From contig NZ_JASSUA010000001.1 of assembly GCF_030227115.1 (NCBI RefSeq), positions 2,356,001 through 2,420,000 on the forward strand: DNA of 64,000 bases, written 5' to 3'. Below are positions 20,801 through 29,770 of the stretch, piece by piece. Made by a program: the position numbers and the translations under genes. The notes under the pieces are model-generated. The model was not told the DNA's origin. It did not search any database and was given only the letters and a program-made list of their open reading frames with translations. How positions within the stretch are numbered: position 1 is the stretch's first letter; every line of letters starts with the position of its first letter. Origin of the DNA: Marinobacter sp. SS13-12. Its GTDB lineage: Bacteria; Pseudomonadota; Gammaproteobacteria; Pseudomonadales; Oleiphilaceae.

Positions 20801-21042
20801 AGCCCATCGCACCCGGATGCTGCATCGTTCCAGAGGTGGAGGCCCCAGCCGTCGTAATCACCTTCAGGGCGTTTGTAATAGAGGATTGCTTCGTTCTCAC
20901 CGGGTTTCAGCAGGGCGGTTGAATCGCCACCTCCGGAATCACCGGGATCCGAAGGAGAGTTGCTGCTACCGGAGTTGCAACCGACAAGGGCCAGCGAAAG
21001 TGCCAGGGCCCAGCCGCCTGCAACCAGTTTATGGTCAGGCAT
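17887..21042 (-). CDS. pulA: Lipoprotein pullulanase-type alpha-1,6-glucosidase
   Basis: Debranches starch, glycogen and pullulan at alpha-1,6 links. The start at 21042 is chosen because AAGGA lies about 9 nt upstream and it gives a clean lipoprotein signal ending LALVGC with Cys22; +2 is Asn, so outer-membrane anchoring is expected. The 1051 residues contain an N-terminal pullulanase-associated carbohydrate module (YYKRPEGDYDGWGLHLWND near 56), a CBM48-like module, and a GH13 barrel with YNHTN, nucleophile Asp659 in FRFDLMGHH, acid/base Glu688 in YGEAWNFG and Asp822 in SKHDNQT. Upstream lamB is separated by 113 bp containing a terminator hairpin, and no MalT-like site lies in that gap, so expression may depend on read-through. 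Confidence 0.94.
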   Translation of the reverse strand: MPDHKLVAGGWALALSLALVGCNSGSSNSPSDPGDSGGGDSTALLKPGENEAILYYKRPEGDYDGWGLHLWNDAASGCDGLAEGVPTEWSNPHPYTGVNDTYGAYYVIPMRDGGDCMNFIMHKGDEKDLGGTDKRWHFGALGNRIFTLSGSELLSPDPIEAEGLTISGAKAHWLDGNTLVFADSGNAARVELRYDASAGIRVDDGNKTLDGGTTIALSATALSPELEQAFPHLADWPAYSVDTDAQTRAEALRSQLVAGTYNADGELTSATRLQLPGVLDDLYAYDGGLGARVNGADTDFAVWAPTARNMRLHVFNADGTMVSGYPVDMTRNNGVWTHTGNTADVDRKFYQYEVTVFHPRTDAIETTMTSDPYALSLSENGVYAQVVNLADSDLKPANWDTLSTPPMLAPEDVVVYETHIRDFSATDETVPAGNQGKYAAFTETLSDGMAHLGAMANAGITHLHLLPTFDIATINEDPAEVVNIDDDFSRLCDLSDEAAEDYASYCASGNTIGTVLESFDPTTGDAQALYATFRGLDSFNWGYDPVHYTVPEGSYASDADGVTRILEFRRMVQSATSLGLNVVLDVVYNHTNASGLADKSVLDKLVPGYYHRQNPETGMVEQSTCCENTASEHRMMEKLMIDSLVTWTSEYSISGFRFDLMGHHMLSNMEKALAVVKAVDPDTYFYGEAWNFGEVANNARGTNAIQANMAGSGIGSFNDRLRDAVRGGGPFDGGDALRANQGFANGLFSIPNDRNSGSDAEKERLLQVSDWIRIGIAGSLRDYNLVTADGSTRSGAEIDYNGQNAGYTSDPQEIVNYVSKHDNQTLWDNNQYKADFATTPQERAQMQVVGLSVPILSQGIPFIHMGSELLRSKSMERDSYDSGDWFNEVDFSYQETAWNRGLPRQDKDGANWDLITEIIGQFEIGPTSSEIDYTRDQVQKLLSVRSESELFRLQTAEDISERLDFHNTGPDQLPGVILFSLDDGPDNGLADLDSDVEQIVVVINSTGSEQSLDTSLNDLFTIMADTSPGNNAVAVNGTFTVPALSVAVFSR

Positions 21043-21091
21043 AACGGATATCCTTTTTCCATTGTTGTTGTTCGAAAGGTAATGCGTACAC

Positions 21092-21119
21092 AAAAAAGGG
21101 CCGGCCCAAGAGCCGGCCC
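21092..21119 (-). terminator. Intrinsic terminator between lamB and pulA
   Basis: On the minus strand GGGCCGGC and GCCGGCCC pair around a short loop and are followed by six T, 37 nt after the lamB stop. It is positioned to lower pulA transcription relative to lamB. Confidence 0.8.
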
Positions 21120-21155
21120 AAAGAGGTCCAACGAGAGAGTGTGGAGTTTAGAGCC

Positions 21156-22484
21156 TTACCACCAGGCTTCGATCTGGGCACCGACCTGGATGTCGCCATC
21201 GATGCCTTCGCCACCACGGGCATTCTCGGCTTCGTCACAGAAGAAGGTTGCCGCGTAGGCGCGAATAACCGGGCGCGCCCAGTAGCCCGGGCCGGCCTGC
21301 CACTGTTGTGCCACTGCGAATTTGCCCAGGTCCTGGGACTCTGCGAACCAGGGGCGGTCGGTGTCGCTGTAGCCCACCTCAATGGCGGTACTCATGACCG
21401 GTGACCAGTTATAGGTCGGGCGGGCCACAATGCTCAGGCGCTCACCATCTTTGGCAGCCGGATCGTGTGACTCGGCCTCTTCATAGACCACTGAGTGACC
21501 AAGTTCCCAGTCACCGCCCAGTTTGATAACGCCGTGGTTCAGAATGCGCCAGCTGGACTCGAAGTAGCCTGCCACGTTGGCGTTATCAACCCGGCCACCA
21601 CTGGCATTTTCGGCGTTGGTAAAGCCCATGGAGTCGGCACCGTACTGGAGCGCAAACTTGTTGAAGCCGCCCATGATGCCGGAAGAGATCTCTGCCATGA
21701 CGAAATAGCCGTCTTCATCTTCAATGCCGGCGTCCTGCTGGGCGTCGGTGAGATCCGCCATGGCGTAGATGCCAATCAGCTCGAGATTGTGACCGCCTGC
21801 AACCGGGAACGCATAGCGAACATCCATCTTGTTGTTCTGGACAAGATTGTCGCCATCACTGGTGTCTGAGTTGGTGTAGGCGACAGACAGCTGACCGGCG
21901 CCCGCCTGGATGTTCTCGATACCGGCACCGTAGCCGGAGTTGCTGAGATAGAACAGGTCGAGATGGTGGATATCCTTACGCTTGTAGAAGCGCTTGCCGG
22001 CCCAGAGTGTCGCGCCAGGCAGGGACTCGATGACGTTATTGGCAGACACGTAGAGCTGGCGAAGAGCGATATCGCCGCCGCCATAAGGGTCAGAACTGTT
22101 GCGTCCGACTTCGTTGCTGCCGAAATCAACATTGTTGATGTTGTTTCCGCCGTTCAGGGCCTGGTAGTCGTTGCCCTGACGATTGGCGCTATAGGCCAGC
22201 ATGGAGTCAAAGCGGAAGGTCTTTCCGTCCTCGCTGAAGAGTTCATCACCCAGGCCCAGCTCTGCATAGGTGTCGCACTCATCGGCGAGACGGCCAACGT
22301 AATGACCGGTAGCACCGCTGCCGAAGCAGGTCTGCTCGCCGCCACTGCCGATGTTGGTTGAGACACCGGCACGGGAGTAACCGTGAAAATCAACTGCAAT
22401 GGCCGGAGTGGCCATGATGGCTGCTGTCACGGCAGCCGCTAGCGGGAGTTTGTTCGGGAAAAAGCGCTTATTGTTTTGCATCAT
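21156..22484 (-). CDS. lamB: Maltoporin LamB
   Basis: Outer-membrane channel for maltodextrins. The 442-residue precursor has a Sec signal ending ATPAIA (residue 30) and begins its mature part VDFHGYSRAG, as LamB does. Other family stretches are RFYKRKDIHHLDLFYLSNSGYGAGIENI (split at about residues 166-193), the FGSGATGHYVGRLADEC region and a C-terminal aromatic strand ending EAWW. Length is normal. AGGA sits 5 nt before the start. It is the first gene of the minus-strand starch unit, with a MalT-box-like site about 210 bp upstream. Confidence 0.94.
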   Translation of the reverse strand: MMQNNKRFFPNKLPLAAAVTAAIMATPAIAVDFHGYSRAGVSTNIGSGGEQTCFGSGATGHYVGRLADECDTYAELGLGDELFSEDGKTFRFDSMLAYSANRQGNDYQALNGGNNINNVDFGSNEVGRNSSDPYGGGDIALRQLYVSANNVIESLPGATLWAGKRFYKRKDIHHLDLFYLSNSGYGAGIENIQAGAGQLSVAYTNSDTSDGDNLVQNNKMDVRYAFPVAGGHNLELIGIYAMADLTDAQQDAGIEDEDGYFVMAEISSGIMGGFNKFALQYGADSMGFTNAENASGGRVDNANVAGYFESSWRILNHGVIKLGGDWELGHSVVYEEAESHDPAAKDGERLSIVARPTYNWSPVMSTAIEVGYSDTDRPWFAESQDLGKFAVAQQWQAGPGYWARPVIRAYAATFFCDEAENARGGEGIDGDIQVGAQIEAWW

Positions 22485-22691
22485 CTGTGTCCTGTGCTTT
22501 TTGTCTTTTTTGAATGTCAGGGAAGCGGAGTTCCGGACACTCTGCCAGGGGACAGCTTGTTCCGGCTCGGACCTCCGGCTTCCGTGATAGCAGCTTCTGC
22601 CAATCAGACATTGGGAAACCGGATTTCATAGTCCTGTAACCGGAAGATGAGTACATCCTCCGCCCTGAAGAAAAAGGGGGGTGAGTTTTCA

Positions 22692-22718
22692 GGGGGAGGA
22701 GGGGCGTAGAAGGATGAG
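22692..22718 (+). promoter_or_regulatory. MalT-box-like tandem site upstream of lamB
   Basis: GGGGGAGGAGG, then CGTAGA, then AGGATGAG. The E. coli MalT box is GGGGA(G/T)GAGG, often in tandem. The site reads opposite to the lamB transcript, the same polarity as the site upstream of the alpha-glucosidase. It lies between hexR and lamB. Confidence 0.7.
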
Positions 22719-22760
22719 TCAGCAAATTAGTGACTTTTCGGGGATGATCCGAGGTTTTTG

Positions 22761-23630
22761 CTACACCGGAAACCGCGTCGGCTTCAGGCTTTCCTTGATC
22801 TTTTTCAGGTGGCCCAGGAAGTCTGCGCCGCGTTTCAGGGTGACGCCTGTGGCCAGAATATCGATCACGGTAAGGTGAATAATGCGGGACGACATGGGCA
22901 TATAGACTTCGGTGTCTTCCGGGGCAGTGACCTCTATAACCACCGTGCAGGCCTCGGCAAGCGGCGATCCGGGCATGGTAATGCCGATCACAGTGGCACC
23001 GTTGTTTCTGGCCTGCTGGGCGATCTCCACGGTTTCGCGGGTACGCCCGGTGTAGGAGATCAGCACGATAACATCGCCCGTGGTGCAGCCGGCGGCAACC
23101 ATGCGTTGCATCAGTGCATCGTCGTAGGACATCACCGGGATGTTAAAGCGGAAGAACTTGTGCTGGGCATCCATGGCGACGGGGGCAGACCCTCCCATGC
23201 CAAAGAAATTGATCTGTTTGGCCTGAATCAGGTAATCGATGGCCGCAGACAGCGCCTTGGGGTCAAGAGCCTGGCGTGCCTTGTCCAGGCTGGCGATGGT
23301 GCTCAGCATGATTTTGTCGGCAAACTCTGCCACCGTATCATCGGGCTCTACATTCTGGCCGATGTAGGGAGTTCCAGTGGCTATACTCTGGGCAAGGCGT
23401 ATTTTGAAATCAGGAAAGCCGGTGGCGGAAAACCCGCGGCAAAACCGGTTGACGGTAGGTTCGCTGACGTCAGCGGCCCGGGCCAGTGCAGCAATGCTGT
23501 ATCGGGTTGCGGCGCTGGGGTCGCGAAGAATTGCCTCGGCAACCTTGCGCTCGGATTTGTTAAGAGTGTCCAGTCTCAGTTGGATATCTTCGAGCAGATT
23601 GTCGTCGCGTTGCGCCTGATTGGCAGCCAT
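22761..23630 (-). CDS. hexR: HexR, RpiR-family repressor of glucose metabolism
   Basis: KDPG-responsive regulator of Entner-Doudoroff and central carbon genes. The 289-residue protein has an N-terminal HTH_6 domain ([20 protein letters not shown], about residues 45-64) and a C-terminal SIS sugar-phosphate-binding domain ([20 protein letters not shown] near 141-160, [12 protein letters not shown] near 190). The start at 23630 is preferred because GGGAG lies 8 nt upstream; an earlier in-frame start lacks a ribosome site. It is divergent from zwf, the usual arrangement, with HexR-like operators in between. Confidence 0.93.
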   Translation of the reverse strand: MAANQAQRDDNLLEDIQLRLDTLNKSERKVAEAILRDPSAATRYSIAALARAADVSEPTVNRFCRGFSATGFPDFKIRLAQSIATGTPYIGQNVEPDDTVAEFADKIMLSTIASLDKARQALDPKALSAAIDYLIQAKQINFFGMGGSAPVAMDAQHKFFRFNIPVMSYDDALMQRMVAAGCTTGDVIVLISYTGRTRETVEIAQQARNNGATVIGITMPGSPLAEACTVVIEVTAPEDTEVYMPMSSRIIHLTVIDILATGVTLKRGADFLGHLKKIKESLKPTRFPV

Positions 23631-23705
23631 TGGAAGTACTCCCTGAATTATCGGCTTTCTTGTCAAAATCCGCGCTGATTATAGCGCGTTTTATGGCAAT
23701 TTGTG

Positions 23706-23713
23706 GTAGTAAA
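23706..23713 (+). promoter_or_regulatory. HexR half-site near hexR
   Basis: GTAGTAAA in the hexR-zwf gap, shared with the gap-edd operator at 29771-29789. It could serve hexR autoregulation. It is only a half-site, so confidence is low. Confidence 0.35.
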
Positions 23714-23767
23714 CGTATCATTAATTGGAAAATATCCTTGGAAAATTTCGTTTCAGGTGTCATTATT

Positions 23768-23784
23768 TGCATAAAATTACTACA
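23768..23784. promoter_or_regulatory. Candidate HexR operator upstream of zwf
   Basis: TGCATAAAATTACTACA resembles the gammaproteobacterial HexR palindrome (TGTAATTAAATTACA type); the reverse strand reads TGTAGTAATTTTATGCA. It lies 64 nt before the zwf start in the hexR-zwf divergent region. Confidence 0.6.
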
Positions 23785-23847
23785 TTGATGCCTTGAGTTG
23801 TGCAACCGATGCCGTTCTGCACAAAAAATAAAGAGAGAAGGGAACCG

Positions 23848-25323
23848 ATGGCTGACCCGATAAATACCCGCTGTGACCTGATGATGTTTGGAGCGCTGGG
23901 CGACCTGGCGCAACGCAAACTCTTTCCCGCCCTTTACCAGTTGGAGCGCGCCGGGTTGCTCCACGAAGGTAGCCGTATTCTTGCCATCGCGAGAAACAAG
24001 GCCGACGCCGGTGAAGTTCGCAAGATCCTTTTTGACAAGTTGAAAGAGCATGTGAAAAAAGATGAGTTCGACGCGAGCCTGGCAGAACAGTTCCTGCAGC
24101 GTGTCGATTACCAGTTTCTCGACTTTACCAACCCCGAGGGGTACAGCGTTCTTAACGATTGGCGCAGCACCGAGTCCAGCAACCTGATCGTCTATATGGC
24201 GACACCGCCGTCCATGTACGGGATTATTGCTCGCAATCTGCGGAGCAATGGCTGTTGCGATCGGGACACAAGAGTAGTGGTTGAAAAGCCGATCGGCCAC
24301 GACCTGGAATCTTCCAAGGTCATCAATGATGAGCTGGGTGAAGTCTATAACGAGAACCAGCTGTTCCGTATTGATCACTATCTGGGCAAGGAAACGGTTC
24401 AGAACCTGATCGCGCTGCGTTTCGCCAATAACCTGTTTGCCTCCCAGTGGGATCAGAATCACATCTCCCACGTGGAGATTTCGGTGGCGGAAAGTGTCGG
24501 CATAGAAGGCCGTTGGGGCTATTTCGACAAGGCCGGCCAGGTCCGCGACATGGTGCAGAACCACCTCCTTCAACTGTTGTGCCTGATTGCCATGGATCCG
24601 CCTTCAGACCTGTCTGCCGACAGTATCCGTAACGAAAAAGTAAAGGTGTTGAAGGCGCTGCGCCGGATAACGCCAGACCTGATGGATACCCACGTGGTAC
24701 GCGGCCAGTACACGGCAGGCACCAGTGGCGGCAAGCCCGTGCCCGGCTATCTGGAGGAAGAGGGGGCTATCAAGCGTAGCAAAACCGAAACCTTTGTGGC
24801 CCTGAAAGCTGAAATTGATAACTGGCGCTGGTCCGGCGTGCCTTTCTATATCCGTACGGGTAAGCGTCTGCCGGAGAAGCTGTCGCAGATTATCATTCAC
24901 TTCAAGCCGGCGCCCCACTACATCTTTGATCCGGACCAGAAACACCTGGCCAACAACAAACTCATTATTCGCCTGCAGCCGGACGAGGGCATGTCCCTGC
25001 AGATCCTCACCAAGGATCAGGGTCTGGACAAAGGCATGCGTTTACGCCAGGGGCCACTGGAACTGACCTTCTCGGAAACCTTTGAAACGGATCGTATTCC
25101 TGATGCCTATGAACGACTGCTGTGGGAGGTCATGAAAGGCAACCAGTACCTGTTTGTCCGTCGTGACGAAGTGGAACACGCCTGGCAATGGGTCGATCAG
25201 ATCATGCGCAATTGGGAAGACAGCGGGCAGCCACCGAAGCGATACGCTGCCGGCACCTGGGGCCCGGTTGCCTCTATTGCCATGATTACCCGGGATGGGA
25301 GGAGCTGGTATGAAGATGCATGA
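23848..25323 (+). CDS. zwf: Glucose-6-phosphate 1-dehydrogenase
   Basis: Oxidises glucose-6-phosphate to 6-phosphogluconolactone with NAD(P), feeding the Entner-Doudoroff path. The 491-residue protein has the dinucleotide motif [10 protein letters not shown] near residues 16-25 and the active-site RIDHYLGKE with Asp176, His177 and Lys181. The start is ATG 23848, preceded by GAGAGAAGGG, rather than an ATG 48 nt earlier. It heads the zwf-pgl-eda operon and overlaps pgl by 14 bp. Confidence 0.96.
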   Translation: MADPINTRCDLMMFGALGDLAQRKLFPALYQLERAGLLHEGSRILAIARNKADAGEVRKILFDKLKEHVKKDEFDASLAEQFLQRVDYQFLDFTNPEGYSVLNDWRSTESSNLIVYMATPPSMYGIIARNLRSNGCCDRDTRVVVEKPIGHDLESSKVINDELGEVYNENQLFRIDHYLGKETVQNLIALRFANNLFASQWDQNHISHVEISVAESVGIEGRWGYFDKAGQVRDMVQNHLLQLLCLIAMDPPSDLSADSIRNEKVKVLKALRRITPDLMDTHVVRGQYTAGTSGGKPVPGYLEEEGAIKRSKTETFVALKAEIDNWRWSGVPFYIRTGKRLPEKLSQIIIHFKPAPHYIFDPDQKHLANNKLIIRLQPDEGMSLQILTKDQGLDKGMRLRQGPLELTFSETFETDRIPDAYERLLWEVMKGNQYLFVRRDEVEHAWQWVDQIMRNWEDSGQPPKRYAAGTWGPVASIAMITRDGRSWYEDA

Positions 25324-26029
25324 CCTGAATCTGCCGGATGCGGTGGATGCGCACTTTTTTGATACCCCTGGCGATGCCGCGCTGGCACTGGCAGATGCCG
25401 TTGCCAAACACCTTGCTGAACGGCTGTTGATCGCGCCCCGGGCCAGCCTTGTGGTTTCTGGTGGCTCCACGCCGCTGCCGTTCTTTGAGGCATTGCGGGA
25501 AAAACCGCTGGACTGGGCAAGAGTCGATGTATTGCTGGCGGATGAACGCTGGGTGCCGGAAGACGATGACGACAGTAATACTCGACTGGTCAAGGAAAAC
25601 CTGCTTCAGGGCCCGGCATCGGAAGCGAATTACCTGTCGCTCAAACAGCCCGGTGATACTCCGGCTGATGGCCTCGCAGCTGTGGAAAGGGCGCTTGCCG
25701 ACCTTCATCTGCCACTGGATGTGCTGATTCTGGGCATGGGCAATGATGGCCATACCGCCTCCCTGTTTCCGGACGCGCCCGAACTGGATGAGGCGCTTGA
25801 TACCGATTCGGCCGCTATCGTGGCGCCAATGACACCGCCTTCCCAGCCCCGGAAACGCATTACGCTGACCCTGAGGGCGCTGAATCAGGCAGGTTTCACG
25901 GCATTGCACCTGAAAGGCGATGACAAGCTGAAAACCCTGCAGGCTGCCTGCAGTGACATCGCGCAGGTAAAGGAAATGCCCATCCGCGCCTTCCTCAAGC
26001 CCGGCCTGCAGATTTTCTGGAGCGCCTGA
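25310..26029 (+). CDS. pgl: 6-phosphogluconolactonase
   Basis: Hydrolyses 6-phosphogluconolactone to 6-phosphogluconate. The 239-residue DevB-type protein has [17 protein letters not shown] near residues 46-62, the family motif [10 protein letters not shown] near 73 and [15 protein letters not shown] near 139-153 with the catalytic His. ATG 25310 is chosen because GGGAGGAG precedes it within the zwf coding end. The 14-bp overlap indicates tight coupling with zwf. Confidence 0.95.
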   Translation: MKMHDLNLPDAVDAHFFDTPGDAALALADAVAKHLAERLLIAPRASLVVSGGSTPLPFFEALREKPLDWARVDVLLADERWVPEDDDDSNTRLVKENLLQGPASEANYLSLKQPGDTPADGLAAVERALADLHLPLDVLILGMGNDGHTASLFPDAPELDEALDTDSAAIVAPMTPPSQPRKRITLTLRALNQAGFTALHLKGDDKLKTLQAACSDIAQVKEMPIRAFLKPGLQIFWSA

Positions 26030-26067
26030 GCCGCGCTGACGACTGAATTGTTTTACCGGAGAAAATT

Positions 26068-26715
26068 ATGAGCCAATTGTCTGACTTTCACCGCGAGCGT
26101 GTCCGGTCGGTGCTGAGTGCCTCGCCTCTGATACCGGTGATCACCATTAACGATCCGGATCAGGCATTGCCGTTATGCCAGGCCCTGGTTGATGGTGGCA
26201 TCCGCGTTCTGGAAATTACCCTGCGCACGCCTCACGGCGTCAAAGCCATCGAGCAGGTAAGAAAAGCCATCCCGGAGGCCTGGGTAGGTGCCGGCACGGT
26301 CACCAGCATTGCCCAGTATCGCCAGGTGGAAGCCGCCGGCGCCCAGTTCGTGATTACGCCGGGGGTCACCGAGTCTATCCTGGAATTCGGCGTTACCTCT
26401 GAGGCCCCGTTATTACCGGGCATCGCGACCATTTCAGAGCTGATGGTGGGCTACAACCTTGGCTACCGGGAATTCAAGTTCTTCCCGGCCGAAGTATCCG
26501 GCGGCATCCCGGCCCTGAAAGCCTTCGCCGGTCCTTTTCCGGACGTCACCTTTTGCCCGACTGGCGGCATACGGCGCAATACCGCAAAAGACTATCTGGC
26601 GCTCGACAACGTGTCTGCCGTGGGTGGTACCTGGTTGACGCCGGGTGATGCGGTTGACTCTGGTGACTGGGGGCAGATTTCGGAGATTGTTCGTGGGAGT
26701 CTTTTGGACCTGTGA
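26068..26715 (+). CDS. eda: KDPG aldolase (2-dehydro-3-deoxy-phosphogluconate aldolase)
   Basis: Splits KDPG to pyruvate and glyceraldehyde-3-phosphate. The 215-residue class I aldolase shows Glu49 in VLEITLRTP and the Schiff-base Lys137 in REFKFFPAE, plus GAGTVTS near 74-80. It is the last gene of zwf-pgl-eda. The region after its stop holds a complex repeat arrangement instead of a simple terminator, before convergent pykA. Confidence 0.96.
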   Translation: MSQLSDFHRERVRSVLSASPLIPVITINDPDQALPLCQALVDGGIRVLEITLRTPHGVKAIEQVRKAIPEAWVGAGTVTSIAQYRQVEAAGAQFVITPGVTESILEFGVTSEAPLLPGIATISELMVGYNLGYREFKFFPAEVSGGIPALKAFAGPFPDVTFCPTGGIRRNTAKDYLALDNVSAVGGTWLTPGDAVDSGDWGQISEIVRGSLLDL

Positions 26716-26753
26716 GTTACCTGCGGCCTGCAGTCTGATGGATTGGGGCTTCC

Positions 26754-26861
26754 GCGTTTGGTGGGCCGGTCTTTCGGGAAACGCTACAAGCCCGTCCATG
26801 TGCGCTTGGAATTGGCCATCCATGGCCAATTACATTCCCGAAAGACCGGCCCACCAACCGC
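26754..26861 (-). repeat. Constant-loop / variable-stem hairpin element, copy 1
   Basis: A perfect 23-bp stem (26758-26780 with 26835-26857) extends by 3 bp after one mismatch. The 54-nt loop 26781-26834 contains an internal 10-bp palindrome AATTGGCCAT/ATGGCCAATT. The reverse complement of the loop matches the loop of copy 2 at 51 of 54 positions, while the stem sequence (TTGGTGGGCCGGTCTTTCGG) is largely unrelated to that of copy 2. I do not recognise the family. Confidence 0.8.
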
Positions 26862-26906
26862 TTGATCTGGCTCCAGAGATAACGCTTCGGGGGCGGCAAC
26901 AACAAA

Positions 26907-26938
26907 TGTAGGTCGGATTAGCGAAGCGTAATCCGACA
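26907..26938. repeat. REP-like palindrome, eda-pykA copy 1
   Basis: Arms GTCGGATTA and TAATCCGAC enclose GCGAAGCG, with TGTAG on the left side. It is the same family as 6904-6997. Confidence 0.8.
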
Positions 26939-26962
26939 TTTTGTTTGAGGTGGAAGCCAATT

Positions 26963-26994
26963 TGTCGGATTACGCTTCGCTAATCCGACCTACA
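26963..26994. repeat. REP-like palindrome, eda-pykA copy 2 (inverted)
   Basis: An exact inverted copy of 26907-26938 (TGTCGGATTACGCTTCGC to CCGACCTACA). The two copies are 24 nt apart and could pair with each other as well as internally. Confidence 0.8.
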
Positions 26995-27033
26995 AAAACC
27001 GTACTATCTGGCGATATCAGTAAGGTTCAAACA

Positions 27034-27141
27034 GAGGCTGCGGGGCGGGGCTTCCCAAAATGTAATTGGCCATGGATGGCCAATTCCAAGCGCACAGGGA
27101 TGTGCTTGTAGCGTTTTTGGGAAGCCCCGCCCCGCTGCCTC
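27034..27141 (+). repeat. Constant-loop / variable-stem hairpin element, copy 2
   Basis: A perfect 21-bp stem (27040-27060 with 27115-27135) extends by 5 bp after one T-T mismatch. The 54-nt loop 27061-27114 begins TGTAATTGGCCATGGATGGC and ends GCTTGTAGCGT. The stem starts GCGGGGCGGGGCTTCCC, mostly unlike copy 1, though both arms end AA|TGTA at the loop. Confidence 0.8.
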
Positions 27142-27194
27142 CAGGCACCAAACCAACAGGCTACAAAGCAGTAAACCTCCCAACTAGCGAGAAA

Positions 27195-28643
27195 TCAGCG
27201 AATATCCGCCCCAACACGAACAATCTTCATGGTGTTGGTACCACCCTGGGCATTCACATAGTCCCCCTTGGTGATGACAACCAGATCGCCTTCCTTGACC
27301 ACACCCATCCGAACCAGCTCAGCCACCGCACGGGAGTTCGTCTGTTCGGGCGGAATCGCCGCCGAATCAAACGGCACTGTCTGCACGCCGCGGAACATCG
27401 CTACCCGATGCTGAGTGGAATGATGGCGGGAGAAGGTGAAAATCGGCAGGCTCGATTTGATGCGGGACATCAGCAGGGGAGTGGCGCCGGTTTCTGACAT
27501 GCAGATGATCGACGTGACACCCTCCAGGTGATTGGCCGCATACATGGCAGACAGGGCAATGGCCTCGTCCACATGCTCCATGCTTTCGTGAATGCGGTGT
27601 TTTGACTGGTGCATCGAAGGCTGCTTTTCCGCACCGATACAGATGCGCACCATCGCCTCCACGGCTTCTGTCGGATAGTCACCAACGGCTGTTTCCGCAG
27701 ACAGCATTACCGCGTCGGTGTAGTCCATGACCGCGTTGGCCACGTCAGAAACCTCTGCCCGGGTAGGCATCGGGTTTTCGATCATGGATTCCATCATCTG
27801 GGTGGCGGTAATGACTACGGTGTTGAGTGCGCGGGCGCGGTTGATGATGTGTTTCTGTACACCCACCAGCTCGGCGTCGCCGATTTCCACGGCCAGGTCG
27901 CCGCGAGCAACCATCACCGCATCGGAGGCATCAATCACCGCGTCCAGGGCTGCATTGTTATGGGCCAGTTCCGCGCGCTCGATCTTGGCAACCAGGCGGG
28001 CTTCCGAGCCGGCTTCTTTCAGCAGGCGGCGGGCAACGTGCATGTCTTCGGCGGTGCGTACGAAAGACACGGCCACATAATCGGCGCCAAGGCGGGCTGC
28101 GGTTTTGATGTCCTGTTTGTCTTTCTCGGTCAGCGCTTCGGCAGACAGGCCGCCGCCGCGCTTGTTCAGGCCCTTGTTGTTGGACAGGGGGCCACCGATA
28201 AGAACGCGGGAAGAGATGCTGGTGCCGTCGACGGTTTCGACTTCCATCTCGATGCGGCCATCGTCCAGCACCAGGATGTCGCCCGGTTTCACGTCTTGGA
28301 TCAGCTGCTCGTAATCAATGCCAACCCGCTCCTCGGTGCCGGCTTCCTTGTCCATGGCGGCGTCCAGGATGAACTGCTGGCCGGCCTTGAGGGTGACCTT
28401 GTTCTCAGAGAAACGTGCAATACGCAGCTTGGGACCTTGCAGGTCTGCCAGCAGGGCCACGAAGCGGCCATTGGCGGCGGCGCATTCGCGCACCCGGCGG
28501 GCGCGTTCCATGTGATCTTCGGCGCTGCCGTGAGAGAAGTTCAGCCGGGTTACATCTACGCCTGCGGCAATAATGGCCGACAGTGATTCTGGCGAGTCGG
28601 TGGCGGGGCCGAGGGTGGCGACGATCTTGGTACGCCTAAGCAT
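27195..28643 (-). CDS. pykA: Pyruvate kinase
   Basis: Converts phosphoenolpyruvate and ADP to pyruvate and ATP. The 482-residue protein begins [20 protein letters not shown] and carries the family active-site stretch [13 protein letters not shown] near residues 217-229 with the catalytic Lys, [12 protein letters not shown] near 243 and [21 protein letters not shown] near 280-300. The C-terminal domain is present, so the length is complete. It lies downstream of gap on the same strand (73-bp gap) and is convergent with eda across the repeat region. Confidence 0.95.
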   Translation of the reverse strand: MLRRTKIVATLGPATDSPESLSAIIAAGVDVTRLNFSHGSAEDHMERARRVRECAAANGRFVALLADLQGPKLRIARFSENKVTLKAGQQFILDAAMDKEAGTEERVGIDYEQLIQDVKPGDILVLDDGRIEMEVETVDGTSISSRVLIGGPLSNNKGLNKRGGGLSAEALTEKDKQDIKTAARLGADYVAVSFVRTAEDMHVARRLLKEAGSEARLVAKIERAELAHNNAALDAVIDASDAVMVARGDLAVEIGDAELVGVQKHIINRARALNTVVITATQMMESMIENPMPTRAEVSDVANAVMDYTDAVMLSAETAVGDYPTEAVEAMVRICIGAEKQPSMHQSKHRIHESMEHVDEAIALSAMYAANHLEGVTSIICMSETGATPLLMSRIKSSLPIFTFSRHHSTQHRVAMFRGVQTVPFDSAAIPPEQTNSRAVAELVRMGVVKEGDLVVITKGDYVNAQGGTNTMKIVRVGADIR

Positions 28644-28716
28644 GGTTGCTGTTTCCTTTTGTTTTCCAGTGGAGCTTTCTGGTGATTGCCGATGAATGCC
28701 TGGTAGGCGGCCCGTG

Positions 28717-29724
28717 TTACTGGCTCGCCTTTTCCATCAGTGCGGCGGCATTATCGAGCATCCGGTTCGAGAAGCCCCATTCATTATCGTACCAGGCCAT
28801 GACTTTTGCATGACGGCCCATGGCCCGAGTGTGGTTAGCGTCGAAAATGCTGGACAGGGCATTGTGGTTGAAGTCAACGCTGACCAGTTTTTCAGAATTG
28901 TAACCCAGTACCGGGCTGTTTTCCGCGGCGGCCCTGACAGCTTCGTTGATTTCCTCCACTGTCGTGTCACGGCTGGCAATAAAGCCGAAATCTACCAGCG
29001 ACACGTTGATAGTAGGAACCCTGACCGCCAGCCCGTCAAATTTTCCGGCCAGTTCCGGGATCACCTTGCCGATCGCTGCTGCAGCGCCGGTCTTGGTGGG
29101 GATCATCGATTGCGTGGCCGAACGTGCACGATACAGGTCTGAGTGATAGACGTCGCTCAGCTTCTGATCGTTGGTGTAGGAGTGGATGGTCGTCATCAGC
29201 CCGCTTTCGATGCCGATCTTGTCGTGCAGCGCTTTGACCACCGGCGCCAGGCAGTTGGTGGTGCAGGAGGCGTTGGAGATGATGTCGTGTTCGGCAGTCA
29301 GGATGTTGTCGTTGACACCGTAAACCACCATGGCGTCTGCATCCGGGGAAGGCGCAGAGATGATGACCTTGCGGGCGCCCGCCTTGAGGTGGCCTTCGGC
29401 TTTATCACGGGAAGTGAACAGGCCGGTACACTCGAACACCACGTCCACGTGATAGTCTTTCCAGGGCAGCTCTTCCGGGTTGCGGATGGCGGTGATGGCA
29501 ATGCGGTCGCCATTGACAGAGAGGGACTCGGAATCGTGGTTTACAATGCCAGTGAAGCGACCGTGAACACTGTCGTATTTGAGCAGGTGGGCGTTGGTCT
29601 CGGCGTCGCCCAGATCGTTGATGGCGACAACCTGCATCTGGTCGCGGTAGTCATTTTCGTAAAGTGCGCGGAGAACATTGCGGCCAATGCGTCCGAAGCC
29701 GTTAATTGCGATGCGAATAGTCAT
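28717..29724 (-). CDS. gap: Glyceraldehyde-3-phosphate dehydrogenase, type I
   Basis: Oxidises and phosphorylates glyceraldehyde-3-phosphate to 1,3-bisphosphoglycerate. The 335-residue protein has the Rossmann start [10 protein letters not shown] at residues 7-16 and catalytic Cys154 in [12 protein letters not shown]. It is divergent from edd, with a HexR-like operator between them, and followed by pykA. In pseudomonads the gap/edd-glk divergent region is a known HexR target, which supports control by KDPG here. Confidence 0.95.
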   Translation of the reverse strand: MTIRIAINGFGRIGRNVLRALYENDYRDQMQVVAINDLGDAETNAHLLKYDSVHGRFTGIVNHDSESLSVNGDRIAITAIRNPEELPWKDYHVDVVFECTGLFTSRDKAEGHLKAGARKVIISAPSPDADAMVVYGVNDNILTAEHDIISNASCTTNCLAPVVKALHDKIGIESGLMTTIHSYTNDQKLSDVYHSDLYRARSATQSMIPTKTGAAAAIGKVIPELAGKFDGLAVRVPTINVSLVDFGFIASRDTTVEEINEAVRAAAENSPVLGYNSEKLVSVDFNHNALSSIFDANHTRAMGRHAKVMAWYDNEWGFSNRMLDNAAALMEKASQ

Positions 29725-29770
29725 GTTCTGGCTCCAAATCTGGTTGTTTATTGTTCATCTTTGTTGGTGA

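Larger units (their letters stand above)
26716..27194. other. 479-bp eda-pykA intergenic region built of nested inverted repeats
   Basis: No credible gene lies here. Two long hairpins with a common loop (26754-26861 and 27034-27141) flank an inverted pair of REP-like palindromes (26907-26938 and 26963-26994). The gaps between hairpin and palindrome on the two sides are about 45 nt each, and the midpoints of the outer and inner pairs coincide to within about 3 nt, so the whole region is close to mirror-symmetric. Confidence 0.85.

Noticed and set aside
26716..27194. CRISPR-like or integron attC-like array in the eda-pykA gap
   Set aside because: There are only two copies of each repeat, in inverted orientation, with no regular spacers and no integrase or cas gene nearby.
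27066..27497. 143-codon open frame across hairpin copy 2 into pykA
   Set aside because: It reads through the repeat and then antisense to pykA. The repeat structure explains the open frame.
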